Shown piece by piece: positions 20,716 through 33,689 of a stretch of 64,000 nucleotides of DNA (position 1 is the stretch's first letter; every line of letters begins with the position of its first letter). Origin of the DNA: Sabellastarte sp. h YS-2021 (taxonomy: Eukaryota; Annelida; Polychaeta; Sabellida; Sabellidae); the NCBI GenBank assembly GCA_964017235.1, contig OZ024928.1:89833566-89897565 (forward strand), in the 5' to 3' direction. The notes below the pieces were generated by a model. The model did no database searches, was not told the DNA's origin, and was given only the letters and a program-made list of their open reading frames with translations. Position numbers and translations under genes: made by a program.

Positions 20716-23700
20716 GTCAGGATCCACAGAAGGTTGGATTTTATGGTTAAAATTGTAGCTTTCCAAGCAACATTGCAATTGGTTCTCAGAAACTTCCAAT
20801 TGGTTAAAAATTGTTCAACATGGGTTATGAACCTTATGAATATCTATACGATCATTACGACCAACTTAAGATTCGAAATATTGCTTTCCCAGCATGAACC
20901 TAGTTTTATAAAATGTTTCAATTGAGGAGAACACTTACTTTGAAGTGTTATTCATAAACACGTGAATAGATATACCCGGATGACATTAACAATTTTTAAA
21001 AGATGTGTCAATATGCTCTTTGTACAAAACAATCAGCATTGCTGTGAGTGTTACAGTTCTGGAGAACTTGATGATGTGGAAACAGACTTTACAACATTGA
21101 TAAAACATCAACATTAAGGACATGTCAGATAACTGGTTCTCAGACAAGGCCATGGCATGGAAGACTTCTGTCACAACATTTTTGAATTGTCTTGTGGCAG
21201 AATCATGAAAGATTCCGAGGTCATGACAATTGCTTTAGTAATTCAGACGTGGGGATGAAAAATCTTTGTCCCCACAGAATTAGAGTCAAATTAATTATTT
21301 TCACATTTAACTTGAAAGGGTAGATTATATTACAAATGTCCATGTTCATGTCAATGTAAACATTTATTGATATAATTTTTTGTGTATTGTTTTGCAATGG
21401 AAATGTAGAAATTGTTCAACTAAATCATTTAGCTTATAGCAAGATGTAAAATTGCCTGAAGGCCTAAGGTCTCGGGCTTAGTCCAGTCTAAGGCTGAGTT
21501 TTTAGAATTAGCTGAGTTTTGGGCTCGGATTAAATTTGTTTTACAACACCTGACTTAGCTGATATTTAGGAGTTAAATCAGGATTTGAGTATCTTCTTGA
21601 GACTTGTCATATGGGAATACCCGTAAAAAAGTATATATTTTTAATACCATATTGAAACACTATTATACCTAAATAACTGTTAAATGGATCACTATCAAAC
21701 ACATCTCATTTTTTATTCTAGTTATTGTCTCAATATTTGAAAGTCTACATCAGTTAAATCAGGACATGCTTAATTTTATTTCCCGCAATGAGTATGAAAA
21801 CACGTTTTTTCAAAAGGTCAAGCAGCAAACTATTAACCCAGTTAGCTATGTTTTTCTTCTCCTATGCTATGATCTGCCTTTGTTATGATCCCACTTATCA
21901 CTAATTGGACAGCAGTAACTCACTCCAACCACTTAGTACTATCATTCAGACTCTGCCGGTAAAACACCCTGATTCTCATTTTGCAAAAGTTTCTTTGAAG
22001 GCTCGGATTCGGTAAAATTGTTTGCAGCAGTATATGTGATCTGCTAATTTTGAAATGATTTTAAAGCCCAAAGTAGATGGGTCAAAGAGCTTTTAAGAAC
22101 CTCCATTCCTCTGTCAAGTGTGATGCTAAAATAAACAAACCAATGTTGCATGGCAAGTGCATTGTAATGTACAGTTATCTCAGATAATTAACAACTATCA
22201 TATACAGAGGCACTTATCTAGGAATCAGCTGTTGAAAATTTAAATAAAATTTGTCAACTTTAAAACAGTAAAAAACTGCATCAAGTAATAAAATACCTTG
22301 AAGACTTATGCCCTTTTAGTCTGGAAGGAATAATTTATCAGTGCTGTCAAAAGGTGATATGTTATATCCCAGCAAGCTGTAGTGTGGCTTCTTCAAATAT
22401 TTGTGGAATGTTTAGGATTCTGATTTGGGTGTTTTTCTTCTAAAGTTCCTTCTGAATCAATTCTTTTCTTGATTGGGTGAGTTTTGTAAAAATATCTTTA
22501 AAAAATTTCAGAGGTCATCAAATACTTTATTTTCATGGTTTGGCATTGTATTTAAATTGGGTAAATTTTCTGGTCTTGTTATGGTTAAAAATTTGATATT
22601 TCGCCTGTATCACAAGCAATGTGAAAAATTATGAAAAATGAATAAAAATTATTCAAAATTCTTGCCACACTGTAGTAGGGCATTATGCCAATTATTTTAC
22701 ATGGCAGCTTTAAATTCATATTATACATATACAAGTGCATTATGATTGCTGTGTTAATTATTACCAGGCCATTAGTCGCTTTATTTTACAAAAACCTTTA
22801 GTATACGAGTATTTTTGAAATAGTAAATAAAAAAAAATTTAAATTACCTGTTGTTTGGGTTTGTGAAACTTTGGTGACCTTTGTGAAGTCACCCTGCTTG
22901 ATCTTTTCCCTTATGGGGGACTTGCATGAACCCATATTGACCTATGCTCAGTTTTGCTTTGATAGAGCTTACTTTTTACTGTTGGTTACACTGATTGATT
23001 ATACTTATGTATGACTTGCCAGAAGTGGGATCTGGTATATTTGGCCTTGGGTTTGACCTTTGACCCTTGGTTTGACCCTGTTTCTTTGACCTTGTATTTG
23101 TACATGTTGGCCTGGGTTCTGGCCTTAATCTGTTGGTTGAGTTTTCCCTATTGTATAGCCAGGGCTTATGAAGTAATTGAATTTTGATAATTTTACTTGG
23201 AGTGGGGGAATGTTTTGAAGATCCAAAATAGTTTCCCCAAGATTATGCATGATTGGACAGGCTAAGCCTCAATATTGATTTTTGTGTTAAAACACCAGCA
23301 CCCCCCCCCCCCCCCCCTCGAAATCATGTCCTATATATCCTATCGTGTCAGGGGAGAAGTACAATAAAATTAAACCAGGAATATACAGAGGCAAAAGTTT
23401 GATATTCACCATTTTCAGTGCTACTAGGATTGATCCATACTAGTGAAAAAACAAACAATCATGGTTCACACCATGAAAAAGATTCATTATGTGTTCTGCT
23501 GGAAAGGCTTGTTGTGATGCATACGATGATAACAGGAATACTGTGGCTTTAATCAACTGCCTCTATGTTCTTGATCCATTAGTTTTATTTCAACCAAAAA
23601 TGTGTTTTAAGAATGTCTTCATTCATTCGGAGAGGTATGAACGCTACACAATGAGGGGACTTTAGTTTTGTTCCTCAACAAAGGTCTGCTGTTCATGTAT

Positions 23701-24840
23701 CATAATCAACGATGTTGTTACTCCAGTGTATCGTGGCTTTGCCAGATAATTTACATGAAGTTATGACGTCGCTTCATCTGAGAGCTGTGTTTTGACAACC
23801 CACAAAGAGACCTTATCGGGTGGGTGGTTTATAAGGCACCACAGAACCCCATTTATTAATATTTTAAAGTGAAATTATTTAAGTTGAAAATATTCATAGT
23901 GGTTTTTAATTACCTGGAAAGTAAGTGTAGGGTTACATTCAGGTGAATGTCAAGAACAATTGAAATTTGAAGCTGATTTGTAGACCTCAAAGAAATCTGA
24001 TTTCATCCTCACTCAGGTTAAAGGCCAAAGTTCAGCACTTTTAGGGTCAAACGATAGTTGTTTTTAGGAAAAGTTACAACCCCAACCATTCATGCATTAA
24101 CAAAAACGAACAAGAAGGCCAAAGAGAATCCAGGTTTTGGGTTTATATTATTATTTTTTAGTTAAAAGACATCTGAAAGTGATTGCATTAAAATTAATAA
24201 AATAACAATCTATAGAGACAGAAAATAACCCTTAATTTAACAGTATACCTTACCAGGGACAAAGCCCCAGTACTTTGAACTTAGATTTTTCTGTAAGTAT
24301 CTTATGTTGGTGGTTCCCAGCAATATTGGAGTTCGTATGGGATGTGTGCATTGCTGGATCCATTTTTAAACTATAAAACAGTTATGCCCTGCTCACACTT
24401 CAGGCAGTATTTCTGGTAATAATAGATAGGCAGGAAATAGAGAGGCAGAATGCTTTACCTCCTCTGAATCTCAGATGCACACATCTCGTTATAGCTTTGC
24501 TACACTGAATTGGAGGACGAGGATAATGGCCAGGGTTGGGTACAGAAAAGGTGTATAAAAGATAACTTGAAAAGTTTGTAATGTTACGGAAAATATACAC
24601 AAATAATTGATTGGAGACACAGACAGATATGCAGAATAACATAAAATTAGCAGGAAATGCTAGAAATTAGCTAGAGAATTGATACAACACTCTGTACTTA
24701 CAGGAGGTTATTGCCAGTGACCTTGATACCGCCTATAGTAGGTCAAAATTTGAAATACCTGTATTTAAAATTTCTTTGTGTCTGGTAACACAAAGCAGGA
24801 AATACCACAGTATACAAGCTCTACTGACAGAGGTCAGTAA
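20716..24840. other. Long stretch with no gene recognised
   Basis: AT-rich DNA. Local items: a short hairpin GTGGGGA...TCCCCAC at about 21248-21274, TGACCT/TTGACC reiterations at about 23040-23110, and 17 C at 23301-23317. No exon with convincing splice sites was found. Confidence 0.45.
23301..23317. repeat. Poly-C tract (17)
   Basis: Uninterrupted C run. Confidence 0.9.
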
Positions 24841-25072
24841 TACCCCAGTCACCCTAGATGCGGTATTATCAACGTTTATAGGGGTCCAAAAACCCTGAAA
24901 ATCGTGGAGGCAGAAAATTTGAACATTTCAAAAGTTCCAAGTGTATTGATAGATAAAGCAAGGAAAGCTGGAGTTTTCAAGTTTACAGACAGAAGTGTAA
25001 TATAGAGGAAAGGGGGTGTTTAACAAAATGCCTATAAAAGTAGGCAATACTGCATGTAGGGAGACTGGGGTA
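24841..25072. mobile_element. 232-bp MITE, TSD TAA
   Basis: The left terminus TACCCCAGTCACCCTAGATG and the inverted right terminus TACCCCAGTCTCCCTACATG match with few differences, and the similarity runs inward for about 45 bp. TAA flanks both ends (24838-24840, 25073-25075), a 3-bp target suggesting Harbinger-type mobilisation. A related, incomplete copy is at 2810-2995, and another right-end fragment lies at about 25095-25140. Confidence 0.8.
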
Positions 25073-25241
25073 TAACAGGGATGAATGATGAATTACACAA
25101 AGCGCCTGTAAACGTGGTTTGCCGTGTGACTGGGGCATTATATGCCTCCCTATCCATAGAGTCTGTAAGTGGATACCAGGTTACTATATCTAAATTTTTA
25201 AAAGGAAAGCCTTGGAAATTGTTGTCTTGTATATACAAGAA

Positions 25242-25427
25242 GAAGCAACCTAATTTTGCACAGCCAACCAATTTTTTTTCTAGCATGAAACATAACATCA
25301 TAACATTGCAGGTTGTAAGTGAATATATATATATACTGATATATATCACTTACAACCTGCAATGTTATGATGTTTTGTTTCATGCTAGAAAAAAAATTTG
25401 GTTGGCTGTGCAAAATTAGGTTGCCTC
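25242..25427. repeat. 186-bp near-perfect palindrome
   Basis: Arms of about 85 bp (GAAGCAACCTAATTTTGCAC ... and its inverse ending GTGCAAAATTAGGTTGCCTC) meet at an (AT)-rich centre. They include the inverted phrases CACTTACAACCTGCAATG and CATTGCAGGTTGTAAGTG. ORFs on both strands here are artefacts of the palindrome. Likely a foldback element. Confidence 0.85.
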
Positions 25428-26438
25428 TGTCGTCTTTCGTGATAATTTGATGGCTACCTTTGTCAAAACTGAACAAAGGAGTCTTATGTTCTGGTGATTA
25501 TTTTTTTTTCAAAACTGGGCTATTCAAGTATGCACTTGGTCTTGGATTGGGAAAGATTGTAGTTGTTTAATGTAGGCAATCTAAAGTTGTCCTCCAGTTG
25601 ACAATCTTTAATAAATGCAATAAATGACAGGTCTGGCATTTTTCTCACAATTGAAAGTTACCTCTTTGTAATGGAGAAGAAAGTAGCATAAGTTGAAGTA
25701 AGTATTGCAACTAACTTATATTCCAATTAAGTTTCTCCTTTGTAATCCATGTTTTCATCTTGACAAACATACATAAAAATTGACCTGGCGTGGATTTATT
25801 ATAGTTTCTAAACGTCAACTTCACAGGCATAATCTTTCTCAAAATACTACAGGCAGACACCGGTTTGGGACTGTAACTTTTCAAATTCTATAACCTCAGA
25901 TGGAAAAATATCACCAGGAGAATGAGAAAGGGACTGCAAAAATGAGCGCACAGACTTTTATTATCTTTGCAAATTGTTGAGTCAATTTGAACCGAGAAAA
26001 TCTGTATCTTTTCAAAGACCTAATATGTATGTCGACCAAAACGCTTTACATTAATGTTGTTTATATTTTTAGCAAAAGATCTTAGAATAAAACAAATCCT
26101 ACTTTGGAAGAATGAAAATGCTCACGTCTTAATGGCGTTTTTTCTCTCTTTATATTTTATGAATGATTCAACAGTCAAAAGATTGAATGCATTGTCACTA
26201 AAATATTTAGCTCAAAGTATTTGTAACATTTGGCCTCTCAGACAGAGACAGAATGGAGTCGGCGAAGGTTTTTATTGCCTTCCTGACTTAATACCAACTT
26301 AAATTTACAGCAATCATTTGATCTGATCTTTTACAAGAACATACATCCTTGACCAAAGAACTCACAATTTTATACCAACCTTACTTTTTGCACTGACAAA
26401 TCGATGCTATATCAGCCAATATTAACTATCAAAGGTTA
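25428..26438. other. No feature recognised
   Basis: AT-rich DNA. An 82-codon frame at 26054-26302 shows no recognisable domain. Confidence 0.4.
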
Positions 26439-26936
26439 TACCCCTTTCACACTACAGACTGTATCCCCCATGGTAATAGGCGTTGGGCAAAACGCCCCTG
26501 TTCTTGAACTGCCATCCGAGGTTCCTATGGCACCTTATGACAGAGTGGTGAAATGTCCTTTAACCTTGCGTGTCCTACAGGAGTTTTAAAATGTTTACAA
26601 TTTTTGCCTCTGATTTCATGCCATGAGCATGCGCAGACAATTCTGTGCATGCACGTAAAAAATTCTTACTACAGTGTAAGGTTGTGACTCAGTCATCTTT
26701 CAGTATAATACAGTGACATAAGATGACTTGAGTTATTTGACATTTCGCCACTGTGACACAAGGTCACATACGAGTCTTGGACGGTATTTAAAGGACATGG
26801 GCTGTTTACCACATGTCTATAGCTGCAAACTACATGGCCCGTTGTATGAACAACTGGGATGAAATGGGGTGACCTGGGAGGTGGTTCCACCGCCGAGTAA
26901 AACTTCTATCTGTAGAGACGTAGTGTGAAAGAGGTA
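26439..26936. mobile_element. 498-bp MITE, TSD TTA
   Basis: The termini TACCCCTTTCACACTAC and GTAGTGTGAAAGAGGTA are inverted repeats with one mismatch, flanked by TTA on both sides (26436-26438, 26937-26939). The 3-bp TTA target fits PIF/Harbinger-class transposition. The interior is GC-richer than its surroundings and lacks a transposase. Confidence 0.85.
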
Positions 26937-27248
26937 TTATTACTGTGCTGGTTAAATGCTTCATATATTATGTGGCCTTGTGCTATACTATGAGAAAAAA
27001 AATGTAAAGCCAAAACAATATTGCGTCAAGATAAGAGTTGAAACGGCTGCCCAGCATTCAAAATGTTTGCTGCAAGAAATTAGCTCTTTCTTGTGTTGCA
27101 TTGACTTGTGAGAAGAAAAATGTTCCAAAGGAAATTTATTATTGGTACAAAAGATACCAAAATATTCTGTGTTTGATAGAAAACCTATACAGACAAAGTA
27201 TTGACTGTAATTCTACTACACTACCAATGCAATATTGCATGAAATGAC

Positions 27249-27355
27249 AGAGTCCTCAGTGGCCCAACGTTAGCTAGTTTGGCATCTGATCAGAGGCTGT
27301 GGCCTCTGTGTTCATTTGAGTGGTCATGCTGAGGGCTTGTCCCAATATAACTCTG
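27249..27355 (+). repeat. Diverged tRNA-derived SINE fragment (same family as 28478 and 63048)
   Basis: GTCCTCAGTGGCC, AGTTTGGCATCT, GCTGTGGCCTCTGTG and TTGTCCCAATATAACTC parallel the minus-strand SINEs at 28478-28621 and 63048-63199, but on the plus strand and more diverged. Confidence 0.7.
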
Positions 27356-28179
27356 GTGTTTAAAAGGAGTCTAAGATGTCAACTCTGAGTTGGAACATGA
27401 AATACCACCTTTACATCTATTGGATGAATGACCCCGACCTACGATAATGTAGAACGACGACCCCAGCTAGGCCGAAAAATTGCCATGTTTAGGCTTTGTA
27501 TCATCATATGCACCTTAGAGTCCATCAGTGATGGAGATTAAGCGCTATAAAAGTCCACATTAGATGATAATTTAAAATGTACAGAGCCATTTCTGTCACA
27601 GACCTGGAAAAACTAAGCTGCTATTGGACTCTATAAAGCTATGTGTAAGGCTTTAAATATCTATTTCCGATCAATGAAACACCAGGGAAGGTTATCAGAA
27701 AAGTGTGATGGAGTAATAAATATAATTACATCAGCTTTCTCATCTATCGTCATCATTTAAAAATGACATTTTAAATCACTATTATAAATCATTTAAAAAT
27801 ACGTTTGTGGATGATTCTAAGATAAAATAGATTCCTATTTATAACATTACTGCGTCATTTTAATTCATTCACACAATATGCTATCTATCCTTTTCAATTT
27901 GTCTTGCTCAAGGTTAACCTTTATCTCACTATGATAGTACAAATTGATTCAATGAAAACAGAAGAAAAAATCACAGACACCGCCAATCAATTGGAAAGAT
28001 TTATTTTTTTTTCCTGTTCTTATCTCTTCCTAAAGGTCCCTTTCAACCAACATTTTCAAGCACAGTGTAGGAAAAGGGACAAACCTGACACTATCTTCTT
28101 TCAGCTAAAATATAGAGTAACAGTTACTGCATATTACACAGTTGTAAGGGTTAAGAGTAGGTGAGCATATTTTTTTTTG

Positions 28180-28193
<14 letters not shown>
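27356..28193. other. No gene recognised; partly duplicated at 32.6 kb
   Basis: AAGCGCTATAAAA near 27542 resembles the 3' end of CR1/L2-type LINEs but is too short to call. The segment 27640-27780 has a diverged partner at about 32635-32780. Confidence 0.35.
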
Positions 28194-28210
<17 letters not shown>

Positions 28211-28217
28211 GGGGGGG
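28194..28217. repeat. Poly-G tract (24) preceded by (TG)n
   Basis: Uninterrupted G run directly upstream of a SINE head. Confidence 0.9.
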
Positions 28218-28400
28218 TCAGCGTGTTGTAGCAGGTAGGTAGCGTACTCGCCTCCCACCTCCTATGTCCTGGGTTTAATTCCTAGGCTGACTTGAAGTGG
28301 TTAAGTTACCCAATTGTTTTCACTACAGAATCTTGGCCAATTCGTTTGAAGTGCTTTTCGCCCTCCCCTCAATACAAAGATATTCTGTAAAAAAAATAAT
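28218..28400 (+). repeat. tRNA-derived SINE
   Basis: The head 28218-28292 can fold like a tRNA: acceptor GTCAGC pairs with GCTGAC, there is an A-box-like GTAGCAGGTAGGTAGCG and a B-box-like GGGTTTAATTCC. A ~90-bp body and an A-rich tail (AAAAAAAATAATAAAAAAAA) follow. The anticodon arm is not convincing, so this is a SINE rather than a functional tRNA. Confidence 0.75.
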
Positions 28401-28477
28401 AAAAAAAACAAACAAAAAAAAACCAACAAACAAAACAAACGACCATATCTAGCCACACATACAACAATAATCAAGTC

Positions 28478-28621
28478 AAAGTTGGGAGTTTACGTCCCGT
28501 TCAACAGCCAAGGTCATATTGGAGCAGGTCCTCAGCATTGCCACTTGTGGGACTTAAACCCACAAAAGTGACAGTCTAAGATTAGATGTCAAACTTGCCA
28601 ACCACTAGGCCACCGATGACC
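28478..28621 (-). repeat. tRNA-derived SINE with shared GTTCAACAGCCA domain
   Basis: On the minus strand the head carries GTGGCCTAGTGGTTGGCAAG (A box) and a degraded B box, followed by the body ending CTTGGCTGTTGAACGGGACG. It is collinear with 63048-63199. Confidence 0.75.
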
Positions 28622-29031
28622 TCCATACAAAAATAATAATTTTATTTCTATGTCACAGGGGGCAACAAAACCATATCTCTCTTTATCATTATTAGATAAG
28701 GGATTTCCATTTGCTTCACATTCTACACACACAGATAAATACTAAATTGAATCTTTGAGAGTGATTGTGGCAGCAGTTTGATTTTCCCTTGTTAAACATG
28801 AAAGAGGGCTCTATTAGCCAAATTAGACCATTGAAAAAGGTAATATAATTTTAAGATATTATCCGGTTCAAAATGTTTATCCATTTATGGATATTACTCC
28901 ACAAAAAAGTCAGAAAATACTATTTACTCCTCTACTTGATAATTTCAGTGAGGTTTGGATCTGTGTTCCATTTCTCATTGTCGAAAACTTTCTTCAGAAA
29001 AAGAAAAATTCAATTTTATATTTTACTGTTT
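28622..29031. other. No feature recognised
   Basis: AT-rich sequence. Open frames near 28873-29184 run through the poly-G tract and are artefacts. Confidence 0.4.
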
Positions 29032-29056
29032 GGGGGGGGGGGGGGGGGGGGGGGGG
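29032..29056. repeat. Poly-G tract (25)
   Basis: Longest homopolymer in the window. Confidence 0.9.
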
Positions 29057-32000
29057 TGCGGAACAAGTTGCAGATTCAGATACAAGTTTCCATTGTCCCC
29101 TTCATTCGGATATTTACAAAAAAAGATGGCCAACTTTTGAATTCAATAGTATTCCAGGTTGTTAGAACTACTCAGGTAAATTGAGTTTTAAACATCTTCA
29201 AATTTCAATACTTTACCTGATGCTGTATCAGTGATATTCCGGATATATGATATTTTTGTGTGAACCAATTTGGAAATAACATGGATGATGCTGTAAAATA
29301 TGTGTGTGTGTGTTATAACAAAGACGTAAGGGCATATCTACAAATGCTTCACCAGATTCAGTCAATTGTGGCTGTAGAGTTTTGAATTAAGTTTTCCCAG
29401 CTTGACAATGAATTTGTTTTAAAAAGATGCCTTCAATTTACTGATGTAACAGTGTCGGTTTACCATATTTAATCTACACATAAATAATTCTGTTGACCTT
29501 ATCAGATTTATCATCCCGCTTAAAATTAAACGTCCGGTTGTTCACTTTTTGTAGTAGTTTATCATACAGAAAAAAAAGGTTCAGCTTTCTTAAAATAATG
29601 TTTTATTGATACAGATTTTACCCAGTGGGATCAAATTCACGTTGACCAATAATTCTAAATTCTTTCTATTTATTTCCTGGGTAGATTTTGTGTAAGATAG
29701 ACTCACTATCTCAATCCAATTAACTAAAATTTGAGTCCAAACTGGTTGAAAGTTTTTGGATCCCAGCACAATATTTTACCGACGCTCAATTTTTCTAGTT
29801 TTATTTTTGTTCTTCCCAACCCCAACTAGCAATGTTTTTTCACTGTCCATTATTAAGGATAATGAAGCAAATAATTCCGAATTGTTCAATGCAGCCAACA
29901 AAGGGCCTTTTTAACCACAAAAAAATGATGTCATCAGCAAACGGTGTAAACTTGTACTCAATATCTTTGTCACGTACTATAACTAAGCCTTTTAATGTTT
30001 TGTTTGCTTTTTATAAATTTACATAAGATTTGAGGACATATAAGAAAGATCTATGGTTAAAGTGGTGATCCAACCAGCACCCTCTTAATTGTAAAAAAAG
30101 TTTAAAAAGCCAGCTACATTGTAATATTCAGTCAGCAGGCCACGAAGTGATATAAGATGAAAAATAAGGTGATATAACACAATGAGTACACATATATGTA
30201 CGTTTTGGGACAACTGAGCCTTTTATTTGACACTTTCACATACTAATAACAATTACTGTGTTTAGTAGATTAACCACAATAGTTACAATGGACATTAAAA
30301 GGACCCAGGCATCATGATGCTAATATTGATGATGTGACATTACGGTTGAATAAGAAAATCCATTTACCACATTTTCACCAAAATTAAAAGATTTAAGGAC
30401 CTTATAAATAAAATCGTAATATATCAGATAAAATACTTTAAAAATCTATGATCAATCAAGCATTTGATCTCACAATAATGCAACAGATCATAAACTGATG
30501 TAGTTATATCACTGACTAGGTTATACACATAGATGCAAGCTTATATATATGACTGATGAAAGTGAAATTTAGCACCAAGTTTTAAGAAATTGTCCAGTGG
30601 CAATGTCAGGGTTTGTTTCCTTTTTGGAGAGCAGATTGTAAAATGCATTGTTCTCAATTGATTGTGGCATTATCATTATTCTTAAATTATGACCAGTGTC
30701 TTATTTTTTGTGTTTTTAATAGTGTGTGATAGTGCTGTTGGTCTTATTTTGGTTGACAAGAATTTTTCAAAGAATGACCTTGACCTCTCTTTAAAGATTC
30801 TAACGAAGGAAGTCTGAGCGTTGGAACAGGTGCTATATAGTTTTGTAGAAGCTTTCTTATTGCATGTCATGGATTTCTCTGTAATCTGACATCTGTTTCG
30901 GGAAAACAATATGAATACAGTTGCCCATATTTGTTGAAATATTAATAGCCTAAAATCCGATGGGATCCATCATGTTAAAGTGTGGATGCATAGATAGATT
31001 CTTCAGCCTTTTTGTCACAGTAAAATTATTAAATTACAACAAAATATTGCTGTAAATATACCAAAAGTAGATGTTTCAAAATCAATGTTTGATGGGCTTA
31101 AACTTCCACCAAATCAGCTTATTTAGGAAAAGGAAACAACCTAAAAATTTCATACACGAAAGGAGCTTTACACTGCAATAAATTGTAAGGTTAGCAGATC
31201 CCCCTCTATGATCATACTAAAAAGATATATTCTTTACACAGAGCAAAATATAAATTTCAGTAAAATAATGGATCTTAAGGTAATATCTTATTATTTTATG
31301 CTTGAAGTCATTAATTTATGACCACCTTAACCAAAACTAAATGACACCTTTACTCCTTAACTCACATTGCGGTGGCCCTTAGATGACTGGTGTAAACTAC
31401 TGTATAAATTGCATGCATACCTTATCAGTGCTTAACATAGAATATTTCCCAATGCGTGTTTCACTGTGGATGACTTTCAGTGGTAGGGCAATTTTTTAAA
31501 CATATCTGGTAACTTTGGCAGCAGGAAACAGGGTACGACAGTGATGGCATTAGAGTGGAAAATGAGTGAGGAGAAACCCAGTTTCTGATTTTCACTATTG
31601 AGCTTCCAAGTCCTAAAAAGTACCCTTAATGTACCGTGTTTGCCAACTTTATTCTTTACTTTAGGAATAATTTACATATCGCATTGATTTTTCAAAGAAG
31701 GGGGAGGGGGGTTACGGGGCATTGGGATGGAAAAGTGAGACATTTTTTTTTTAAAAATATGAGAGACTGGTAAAGCTAATAAAAGGAAACTGTTCCACTT
31801 TAAGTAATTCAGTAGCTTTGAGGAAATAAGGTTATGATTATGGTTTTATGTTTCTATTTAATTAAAGTTATGGTTACTTTAATACTGAGGCAAAACTGAA
31901 ATGATCGACTACCTTTTTGCAAGTTCCCTGGTGCAAACAAGCCTTTGAGCTGACAAAATCTGTGCAGACTTTTTTCTTAAAGAGCTTTCTCACTGCTTTT

Positions 32001-32222
32001 TATTCTCATAGAAGTGAACATGTGTATGGATAGCTGACTTACGTAGAAAAGATACTTCACGAATTGTGTAATTTGAATTTTCCAAGTTGAGACGTCACGT
32101 CATAATAAGATTTAGTTTTCTGTGTGGATCTACACAGTTCTAATTGCATAAAATACCACAATAAAAATATAGCAATCAAAAAGTATTGCATAAAATAGTG
32201 AATAACAGTGTGTTTTGATGCT
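29057..32222. other. Long stretch with no gene recognised
   Basis: AT-rich DNA without convincing exons. About 30780-31110 is weakly collinear with 33250-33510, suggesting an old ~2.4-kb-spaced duplication. Confidence 0.4.
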
Positions 32223-32612
32223 TTAAAAATGCCCCATTTGAACTTTTCGAAACAAATCTTTTGTGTACTTCCAATTAAATTCTTCTGTCAAATGCGTCAG
32301 ACAAGCTTTAATTTTTTTTGCAAGACTGGAGTGTTTGTCATGGCATATATATACAAACCTGTTGGCTATTTCCGCTGAATTACTTGTCAGATTTTTTCCC
32401 TGTAGACTAATATAAGTGATGTAAATGGTAGTTCTGACATCACAAGAGCAAGCAAAACTTGGACACTGAATAAGTAACAGCTTACTTGAAGTACTTTTAA
32501 AGTGTAGAAATATCCCCTTGCTAGACCGAAAACAGCCACATGTTACCTTTGAATTCTCTGTAAAATCTAGGTCAATTTTTGTCAAAAATCCTAAAGAAAG
32601 GTGTGCCAACAT
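32223..32612 (-). CDS. Hypothetical ORF, 129 aa, uncertain
   Basis: An ATG-initiated frame of 129 codons. It contains six Cys (including TCGCFRS and CPSFACSCD), is rich in Lys/Ser/Phe, and ends LFRKVQMGHF. There is no signal peptide or recognised domain. In DNA this AT-rich one such frame per 64 kb is close to what chance gives, so it may not be a gene. No flanking splice sites or neighbouring coding segments support it. Confidence 0.15.
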   Translation of the reverse strand: MLAHLSLGFLTKIDLDFTENSKVTCGCFRSSKGIFLHFKSTSSKLLLIQCPSFACSCDVRTTIYITYISLQGKNLTSNSAEIANRFVYICHDKHSSLAKKIKACLTHLTEEFNWKYTKDLFRKVQMGHF

Positions 32613-33689
32613 AATAAATTTGTCATGATGCCAGACTTCAAATATCTCTTTCCAATAGGCGATCCATCAGGCCACCTTATCGGAAAAGTGTGAATGGGGA
32701 TATCAAAACACAATTGAAGTTATTTTCTTATCTGTCTTCATCACCCATTATTGAAAAGAATACCCCGAGAAAGTTTACCGTCTCAGACTCCTGTAAAAAT
32801 ACACCTGCTTCATTTCTGTTATTTGTTACATGATATGTCATTTATATTTACACTTTGGGCTGGGTTAGCCCTCTGCTTTTAACTTGAGTACTTTCTTACA
32901 TGTCACTATTAATAAAATCTTACAAGTCTTATGTCTATCTTTAGGGTGTAACTGCCCGAAGGAGAGTACTAAGAAAGAAGGGTATTGTAATTATATCTGT
33001 TTGCTTGTCTCCCTCGGTCTATGCGCATAACTGAAAATCTGTACATTAGATCCGCGTCCTATTTTCAGACAAGGCAGGGTCTAAACTGTGGTTCGGCCGT
33101 CCCCAAAGATAATCTGGACCCAGAAGTGGATTGTAATCCAGAATTGTTTTTGTGATATTCAGAACTGGGTTTATCCATTCTCAGGCACTACTGTTTTGAG
33201 GACATTTGTTTTGCTTCTTTAAAACTAGAAAAGGGACTTTGCTTTTATCTTGAAAGAAAACATTATAACTGAAGTGTAAGTGTTGGAACAGGTGCTTTTA
33301 TATGGTCTGGTAAAAGTTTTCTGACTATATTTTACAAGTCTCCCTGTAATGTGGTAACAAGCTTTGAGGCACCCTTGGACAAAAATGTACAAAAATCTTT
33401 AGCCTTTTGATTACACTTCCCTTGTTTAGTTATTACATAAAATACTACAAACTTTCAGTTAAGGAGACGTTTCAGACAATGTTTGAACGGCATGAAGTTC
33501 CATCAAACGTTCTTTTTATTTTTGTTATAGATACAATACTTTCAATGAAACACTTTTTCTAGGCTTCAGCTTTTTATCTGCACTATGTATAGAATATTTA
33601 TTTATTTTCAATAAGTCTTCAAAGATACTTCTTTCAGGTTTATTGACAGTACTTTGGTGAACTGTGACAGCAAAAAGTATATAAACAAG

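Noticed and set aside
28218..28292. Functional tRNA gene
   Set aside because: The acceptor pairs, but the anticodon arm is not convincing and a SINE body with an A-rich tail follows.
28873..29184. Overlapping frames with poly-glycine
   Set aside because: They arise from reading through a 25-base G tract.
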